Made by a program: the position numbers and the translations under genes. Below are positions 53,278 to 60,000 of a DNA stretch of 60,000 bases, piece after piece; positions within the stretch are counted from its first letter, which is position 1; every line of letters starts with the position of its first letter. Location: assembly GCA_030141605.1 (NCBI GenBank), contig JAQGDQ010000082.1, positions 176,501-236,500 on the forward strand, in the 5' to 3' direction. The notes under the pieces were generated by a model, which saw nothing but the letters and a program-made list of their open reading frames with translations, did not search any database and was not told the DNA's origin. This DNA comes from Tubiluchus corallicola (Eukaryota; Priapulida; Priapulimorpha; Priapulimorphida; Tubiluchidae).

Positions 53278-54820
53278 ATGGAGTTGTTGAACCTTTTTGG
53301 AAATTTGCAAAAGATTTCTGTGATTGTTGCTCACGTGTTTCTTATAGTTGTAATTACCGTGATGTCTGTCGCTATAGCTGAGGTTCATAGCAATGTGTAA
53401 GTATGATTCGTGTACTACATTTTTAAAATTTTATTTTTGTACAACGTTCAGCCTGAGTTGAACGATTATAGGTCACTCCTCCTCTCCTTTTATTTCTTTT
53501 CCTTTCTTTATCTTTTCTCACCTCCCTGCCCTCTTCTTCTTCTTCTTCTTCTTCTTTCCTTCTTCTGCTCCCCAGTCCCCTTCTCTTTTTTCTCTCTTGT
53601 CTCCCCTCCGTTTCATTTTTTTTAAATACTAGTAAAATGGTTGTTGGTTTGCTTTGTCAGTTACGTTTTTATTAACATTTGTATCGAAAAAGTAATCAAA
53701 GTCAAAAAAAATATAGTTTTTTGCACACTGCACATGCAACACAGACCATGCATAGATATCACGAGTTTTTGGAAATAATTCAATTTCGAATTTATATCTT
53801 ATAGCCAGAGACGTTTTAGAAACCAATATAAAGAACTAATTGTGTTATTTCAGAGCAGTGTGAAACAGAAACTATATCTGTGTTGTTTACAATATAGTAA
53901 TATACAATATACAATATATTTTCGAAAACAGCCCTAAAACTTTGGGATTTTTTCCATTTTTATGATATGTGTAGCATCTCTAATTATCATTAATTATCAT
54001 TCGACTTTTAAAACTATGCAATGAAAAGTTGATGTATTAAGATTTTCTAAGCTTTTTCCTCCTAGGAGGGTTTCTAAACTGGTTATTAAAGGTGCTAACA
54101 TTTAATTTTATGTTCATTCTATCAACTAGAAATAAGGCCTAACGAGGCTTAGATTTTTGTTCGACGTTTTTAGTCAAGAACATTCATCGTCATTTTTGTT
54201 GATGAAGATGATGGCAATGATGATCATGATCATTTGCACGGCTGTGAGACCTTGTTAAATTCTCTATAATTTTTATCGATGCGCACGTAATAGTAATACT
54301 GTCACTTTGTGTCTCTGTTATACAAAATTCTTTTCTTTGCGTTGGTGTTGCATACACGTTAGCATCCGACGTGTTTTTTTTCTTTTTTATGTTGCTTTTT
54401 GTGACCTGCCGTTTTTAATCGTTTCATTTCCAACCTTAGTTAGAAGCTGCTAATCATTTAGAAGCAGAAATCAACAATAGTGAAATTATAAAAAAGACAT
54501 GTAGTCATGTACTCTGAAGTGCTCTATTACTTCTCAGAGATTACCGTTACGAATGCGTTATCATTCGTCTTTCCAGAGAGATTACAACTGATTTATATAT
54601 CTTTTGGATTATTTTTAGATGCAACAAAGATGGCGCTCCAATGGGTAGTTGCAGGCGATACCGATGGGTGGCCAATGGCGACAACTTTCATTACATTTGC
54701 TGCAATAACTGCGTTAGCGATACTGCTGATGACTACAGGCCCGCCAAGTACGAGTGCAATGGCAAAACGTATGAAGCTGAAGGTAAGCGGTGTGAAAATG
54801 ATCGGCACGGACAACTCTAA
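53278..54820 (+). CDS. Small secreted cysteine-rich protein, two exons, unidentified family
   Basis: Exon 1 (53278-53396) encodes a 39-residue start with a typical signal peptide: VIVAHVFLIVVITVMSVAIA, likely cut before EVHSN. It ends in a strong donor (GTAAGT) in phase 2. Exon 2 begins at 54619 after ATTTTTAG and joins in phase to give Val then CNKDGAPMGSC. It stops with TAA at 54818-54820. The protein has 106 residues, about 72 after cleavage, with seven cysteines: C-x9-C-x15-C-C-x2-C-x14-C-x11-C. AATAAA lies 55 bases after the stop. Seven is an odd number, so a dimer or one free cysteine is likely. An internal donor (GAAG|GTAAGC at 54782/54783) could join the strong acceptor at 56014/56015; that form would end at once and keep six cysteines. 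I do not recognise the family and assign no function. Confidence 0.68.
53532..53556. repeat. (TTC)n microsatellite
   Basis: About eight TTC units lie inside the intron of the secreted-protein gene, within a longer pyrimidine-rich stretch (53475-53620). Confidence 0.9.
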
Positions 54821-54874
54821 CGAACAGACTGTGTTTAAATGTTTGCTTTTCTGACGAGTTTCATGGGAATAAGT

Positions 54875-54880
54875 AATAAA
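54875..54880 (+). terminator. Polyadenylation signal AATAAA
   Basis: AATAAA lies 55 bases after the stop codon of the secreted cysteine-rich protein and supports exon 2 as its last exon. Confidence 0.55.
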
Positions 54881-55224
54881 ATACTGGGTACTAATGGTCG
54901 ACAATAATTATTAAATGGACAGGACCGTTGAATTTGAGAGCAGTAAAGAAATAAGGACGTCCAACATCTAGACACCATTACGTTATAAAAGGAAGAGCTG
55001 ACGGTGGTTGCTAACTGAGTTATTTGGGCTGATAGTTGGATATTCGCGTCGAATCGGTAACTTCTTGCGTTGACAAATTCGATTTCATTCCAAGTCACTT
55101 TATTGATTACTGACAAATTATAGGAACGATCCTTGGTTGATGCTGATCAACAGCTTCGTTACTACACTTTCGCCTATTCCTTCTCTTTCTTCTGTCTGTC
55201 AGTTAGTCTGTGTCTCTCTTTCTT

Positions 55225-55225
55225 C

Positions 55226-55278
<53 letters not shown>

Positions 55279-55301
55279 CGTGCGTGGGTGTGTGTGTGTG
55301 T
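55225..55301. repeat. (TC)n(TG)n microsatellite
   Basis: A TC run is followed by a TG run with a few GTGC and GGTG interruptions. The reading frames over it are artefacts. Confidence 0.95.
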
Positions 55302-55499
55302 CTCCTTCTGTATTTTTGTTTCTATCTCTCTCTAATCTCTTACCCCTCTTTCTTCTCTCTTTTCCTTTCATCTTTTCCCTACAGTGTCTTTCTTTAATGT
55401 TACTATTTTCTCGATGGAATAAACCCACAGTTGCTGAATGTTGAAACAAACTTGCCTAGCATATAACTGTTAAAAGAAAGGCAATATGAAAAAGTTAGA

Positions 55500-55615
55500 A
55501 CACAGTCTGGCTTTGAACCCCGGTCCTTTTATTTACAAGGCGAATGTCATATGAAAAAATGCCTTTGCAAACGAAAGGTTCTTGGTTTAAAACCAGGCTT
55601 GTTCGCGATTTTCTC
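55500..55615. repeat. Palindromic pair of tRNA-like segments
   Basis: On the plus strand the 3' half looks like a tRNA: CCTTTGCAAACGAAAGG can form a five-pair anticodon arm with a seven-base loop, and CTTGGTTTAAAACCAGG a T-arm. The reverse strand of the 5' half gives a similar pair (CCTTGTAAATAAAAGG and CGGGGTTCAAAGCC). The two halves are imperfect reverse complements around gtcatatgaa near 55550. No acceptor stems are seen, so these are tRNA-derived repeats and not working tRNA genes. Confidence 0.45.
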
Positions 55616-56522
55616 ACATTTCTTTCAACAAGTTCTTGATTTTAAAATTTAACAATTTTGAATTATTCAGCGTTAATAACAGTTTTCATATTAAGATTTT
55701 TTATAGTTAGTTGTTATTTTCTTTCTGCCCTCTCTCTTCCCAGTCTTCCTCTATCTCCTTCTTTGTCGCTTACATAATCACGCAGACGCTTTTTGTTTTT
55801 AACCAGTACTTCAAACACAAAGTAACTTAATCAAGTTTGATTTTTCCGCTTCATCAACTGTCTTAATCTAAAGGCTTCAGTAAATCTGGCTTCCTGTTAT
55901 TCTGAAGAGAGAACATTAGGGGTGACTATTACGTGTCGTCTTAGAGATGGTGAAAGCTACTGAAAAAGCTTTAACTCTTTCTTTTACGGAACAAAGTCAA
56001 CTGTTTCTTTGCAGCTTAAAATCGGGCATCTGGGGCTGAAATGGCAATTTTGACACAATTACAACGTGGAAGGAGCTTTGCAATACGTGACATTTTTGTT
56101 ACAAACCCTTGTGCATTCGCAGGAAACTATACTGCCTTTGTACGAGTGCTTGGGCTTGTTAAATGGAAAATTATGAACTTGGAATCGCAATTTATGTAGT
56201 AGCAATTTCGCTCAAGTTCATTTGTTATTAAATGAAGCTTCCAATTTGTACGTCATTTCTTTCTTGTTCTTGTAGTATTTCTATTTTTTCAAAGCTACCA
56301 AAAAGTGCAAAATTTGAGCAAGAACCTGTAGAAAAACATGCAAACACGGTATATATATATATGAGCACAATTATATCTGAACTTATGCATAAATTCTATA
56401 CAAAAACCGCCATTATTGACAGTTACAGTACGCTTATGTAATATTTGTGCTCTTGCGACAGAAATTGTATTAACTAAATATGCCTAAAGGTGAGAGCAAC
56501 CTGTAATCTGAGACAGTGTAAT

Positions 56523-56875
56523 AAATAGAGTAACATGGCGGAGTGTCATATTTTCTCTTGCTAACAACGCCAAAAATTGCAAAGACAGTCAAGATAGCGG
56601 AAATCGTGATGCTACAGCAGTCAGTTTATTGTGTTTCCTATGGCCGTAAATTAAAGCTCCTTAGAGAGAGAGAGAGTATCCCGGCGATTCTCGACCAAAA
56701 TAATGTTGACGCAGCAAGATGTGACGAAAATTCGAAATTAGGCTTAGAAAGCAACTGAGTTTCTTCTGAAGGAATCCGCACGGCGGGATACACGCAAACG
56801 GACTTCGTGTTTGTCGTTAACTGCAGAACTGTACACCCGAAGCTGGCTTCGTTAAAAACTTCGTACCACACCAGA
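56523..56875. other. CpG-containing stretch with overlapping open frames, unresolved
   Basis: Both strands stay open here. The plus-strand frame 56543-56758 contains ESIPAILDQNNVDAARCDEN; the minus-strand frame 56871-56638 contains NEASFGCTVLQLTTNTKSVC. The base composition is richer in CG than its surroundings. Neither frame has a domain I recognise, so I leave it open whether this is a decayed gene, a repeat or an exon. Confidence 0.2.
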
Positions 56876-57745
56876 ACGTAAAGAATCTATATAGGCGTGC
56901 AATGATCGTTATATTATTACAGTTGCAATTTAAGACATTGCGAATATCTTTGACTTCCTTTTCTCTTTTTCTTCGCGACAACCTGTAGCATAATACTGGT
57001 TGTACAATTTGGCCAAAACAATAGTTAACATCTAGTCTATACTAACTGTTCAAATGTAATTTATACATAATGAATTGTTCACATTACAGATCAGTAATTT
57101 CTTTGGAGAACGGCTATATAGCTTGCAACCTTCATCCCCTACGTAATGTGATCTACTGTTAACATCGTTCATTTTTGTATATAACCAAGTTTGGTGTGCA
57201 CTGTGAAACAAAAATCTTCTTATCTTATCTTGCCTTTCTTTTTTCCTTTTTCTCTTTGTCTCGCTTCTTTTTTTGATTTTCATTGTCATAATTTCTTCAA
57301 CATTTTAATTATGGATTGGCCAGATTCTTGGCTAGGCCGTAGAGATGGACTGAGCAAATCAGAAGATTTATGCCTACACACGTCATCATATATATTTCCT
57401 TGAATTTTTAGATCAAACCATAGATTAGTCCCAGTAAAGAGAACTCTGGCTATTCGTCATAATCATTATGAGGTTTTTGAATGTTGAATCAAAATGGCTG
57501 CGATTTGAACTGGAACAAAGCCAAAAATACAGTAATCAAAATCGTCGATGTATAATTTTTGTACCTATAATGTATAATAGAAAAATGTGTGCTTATCGCT
57601 GTCATCATCATCCTTAATACCGCGACATATAATCGTTATTGTTGTCATCGATACCAACATTTTCACTCAACACTACTATCATTGTCATATATGAGCAAGA
57701 CTAAATGAATTCAGAACCAAATCCGCAAACATTACTGTGTTCTCA

Positions 57746-57855
57746 CTTGACTATGCCTGGTCCAGTGTGGTTTACTCGTGCAAAAGCTGTATATTATTAC
57801 GCTAATAGTGTGCAAAAGGTGCTCGTAGCTATTATCACTTGACTTTGCCTGGCCT
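57746..57855 (+). repeat. Dispersed repeat family 3, copy 2
   Basis: It begins acttgactatgcctggtcca and continues gtgtggtttactcgtgcaaa, attattacgcta and gtgctcgta, then repeats cacttgactttgcctggcc at its end. Confidence 0.65.
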
Positions 57856-58044
57856 ATCATTGTCAACACTACTATCATCATAATGTCCGTCGTCATTACT
57901 GTAGTTATCGTTATCATTAACGTCATTATGTTTTAGCTATATATCGTAATCAATTATTGCAGCCATCAGTCCATCACGCCATTTATCGTCCTCGTTGTTG
58001 TCATTACCATTGTCATCCATAATATCGTTATCGTTATTACTGTT

Positions 58045-58170
58045 ATCGTCATCATCATCATCGTCATCATCATCATCATCATCATAATCATCATCATCAT
58101 CATCATCATCATCAACATCATCATCATCATCATTGCCATCATTATCGTCATTGTCATCATCATCTTCATT
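58045..58170. repeat. (ATC)n microsatellite
   Basis: Long interrupted ATC array. The Asp-rich and Met-rich frames read through it on the minus strand are artefacts. Confidence 0.95.
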
Positions 58171-58799
58171 GCTATTGCCATTTTTCATAACTTTGTTTAC
58201 TATTGCTGTTATTTCCGTCGCGCATACACCGGATATTAAAGCCAATAAGCTTTCTAAACTTTGTTCATAACGTCGCCTCAATGTTATCGCACGCTGTCAT
58301 AACTGTGAAATCAAATCAGCAACGAATCGCCAAAGAAGGAAATTGGGGCTATGTTTTATTATTCAAAATGACTGGCAAAAGCTTAAGAAATATCTAGTGA
58401 AAATCTGTGAAATAAAGTAGGCACCGTAAAATAGCATCATAGCAACGTAACGTAACATGCAAACTGTCACACGTAGAGATTATTAAAGTAATTAAATTAA
58501 CAGAAGCTCGTTCACAGGAAATTAGGGTAGTTTAGTCACAGGACATCAAAGACAAAACATGACTAAAATTACTTTTGTATAGACATACAGTGCTAGATGT
58601 TTTATGCGCCATAAGCGCAAATTTAAAAGAGCTCAATGTTAGGCATCCACACTTAATTCAAATTAAGTCATAAATGCAGAGGATTGGGGTCACTGAGTCA
58701 CAAACCTTTATGGTAGACATCTGAGGCAGGGGCTCAGACAACGGTTTTGTTAAATGAAAAATTCGGTCTGTTTAAGAGGCTCGGATAGTAACCAATATG

Positions 58800-58965
58800 T
58801 GAAGCTAGTTGTTCAGTCACATACGAGTAAATACGTATTGACCGGTTATGGTCAACCAATAACTAGTTACGAGCACGGTGCACAATTGCACATAAGTGTG
58901 ATTATCTACAGGTTTTGTCACGAGTAGACCACACTGGGCCAGGCATAGTCAGGTGATAAACATGA
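58800..58965 (-). repeat. Dispersed repeat family 3, copy 3
   Basis: The minus strand reads CACCTGACTATGCCTGGCCC, AGTGTGGTCTACTCGTGACA and later GTGCTCGTAACTAGTT and TTTACTCGTATGTGACTGAA. These match the copy near 57750 at one end and the copy near 36080 at the other. Confidence 0.65.
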
Positions 58966-59555
58966 TAATGCTTGCGGATTAGATTTTAGAATTCATTCAG
59001 TCCTGTTTATCTTCGTTTCTTTCTTTTTTCGGTGTAATTATTCTGCCTTCTTGCACACAGGCCCTATCGTAGTTGATGCTGATTTAAAAGTGCCCTTGTC
59101 GGTTGTTGTACTTTATTTTATCTCTTTTCCGTCTTGTTAACCAGAAGCCATAGCCGTTTTGCAAACAAGACGCACAAATTCGATTCGACTGCCAGCGTAA
59201 AAGCAAGCTAATGTTTAGATGTAATTAAAACTGGATATTGAAACTGTTATGACAGTCATTCAGCAAGTAGCATAAAGCTAACTAATATTGTAGAATTCTT
59301 TCATTGTTTTGCTTCATCAAAGAAATCGGTTAGAAGCTGGTTGGTTTAATTAATTTAGCCGGCGATTTTAGCGGGTTTATTTAGATGAATGGCGGAGATA
59401 AGTGTGATTTTATAGCCGCAACTATAAATTAAATGCGGCGGATGAACGACTGGGGCAGGTTTATTTCTAGCGGCACGATTTAAGAGCAGAAGGACAGCAT
59501 GGCTGGCGTGAATGAAAAATCGTACGAGCGGGTAGTAAATATGATGATGAGTAAA
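58966..59555. other. Non-coding stretch
   Basis: I see no gene or repeat that I can support here. Confidence 0.45.
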
Positions 59556-59790
59556 TGAATGAATGTATGAATAGAAAAATGAAAAATAGAAAAAAGGAAG
59601 GGAAAAGGAAGAAAGAATAGAGAAACAAAAAGATAGAGGTAAGAAAAAAGAATAAAAAGGAGGAAGTATGAATTTAAAAAGATAGAAGTAAGGAAAGAAA
59701 AATAAAAAAACTAGAAAAAAGAAAGAAAGAAAAAGAAGCAAAGAAAGGAAAAGAACAAATACAGGAGAAAAGAAAGAAAGGATAAGAGTA
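59556..59790. repeat. Polypurine tract (GAAA-rich)
   Basis: About 230 bases of nearly pure purine on the plus strand, similar in texture to 52540-52850. The Phe-rich minus-strand frame is an artefact. Confidence 0.9.
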
Positions 59791-60000
59791 TTTATTTTAG
59801 ATTTAAATCAGTAAACGTAGTACAATTATAAACAAATAAGAAATAAAAACTAGAATAAAAACCAGCATAAAAACTGCATACAAAAGACAAAAACTGCACA
59901 AAGAATAAAGCAGAAAAAGTCGAAAGAGAAACAAAGGTTGACAGATTATGCAATTCTAGCAAACGTCCACGAAAAAGCAAGAACATAAAGGAAATAAGAA

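Noticed and set aside
54507-54854. Plus-strand frame with a hydrophobic stretch resembling a membrane protein
   Set aside because: It is the wrong frame over exon 2 of the secreted cysteine-rich protein, whose own frame joins exon 1 in phase.
56761-56880. Possible last exon for the secreted protein (GIRTAGYTQTDF...)
   Set aside because: The acceptor (TTTCTTCTGAAG) is poor and the frame overlaps open frames on both strands; the nearer stop with AATAAA at 54875 is a better end.
57937-58281. Asp/Asn-rich frame of 114 codons resembling an acidic calcium-binding protein
   Set aside because: It is the reverse translation of the (ATC)n microsatellite; its flanks show no signal peptide, domain or splice context.

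Overview
This is a eukaryotic window from an invertebrate animal. The evidence is AT-rich DNA, many short GT-AG introns, metazoan-type annexins and coatomer, a decayed non-LTR retrotransposon, tRNA-derived repeat fragments and many microsatellites. I cannot name the phylum. The standard genetic code fits every exon. Nearly all coding sequence is in short exons, so single long reading frames explain little of it; the gene models below were assembled by hand from splice sites, intron phase and protein similarity.

Positions 1-44,316 hold three genes, all on the minus strand. (1) 44,316 to 27,139 is a complete alpha-COP gene (COPA): 24 coding exons, 1,217 residues, and all exon phases agree. (2) 25,072 to 9,058 is a complete annexin of the A7/A11 (synexin) type: a Gly/Tyr/Pro-rich tail of 265 residues, then four annexin repeats, 578 residues in all. 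An alternative first coding exon at 16,834 would give a tail-less annexin of 318 residues. (3) 6,295 to beyond position 1 is a second, diverged tandem copy of that annexin, cut by the window edge. The visible part of its first repeat has lost both halves of the usual type II calcium site. A stretch of intron is nearly identical in the two copies while the exon beside it has diverged.

Positions 44,317-60,000 are gene-poor. They hold the COPA 5' region, a broken plus-strand coding relic (45,130-45,830), a large fold-back element (46,050-46,865), long microsatellites, polypurine tracts, copies of dispersed repeats and a tRNA-like palindrome (about 55,500-55,615). They also hold a two-exon plus-strand gene (53,278-54,820) for a small secreted cysteine-rich protein of 106 residues that I do not recognise. 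A few weaker exon candidates are listed with low confidence.

Functionally, alpha-COP is part of the COPI coat that returns cargo from Golgi to ER. A7/A11-type annexins bind membranes in a calcium-dependent way and use their tails for protein contacts and condensation. Their closeness here looks like simple linkage. Both annexin genes and COPA carry a similar GCCATCTA-type element 129-164 bases upstream of their start codons.
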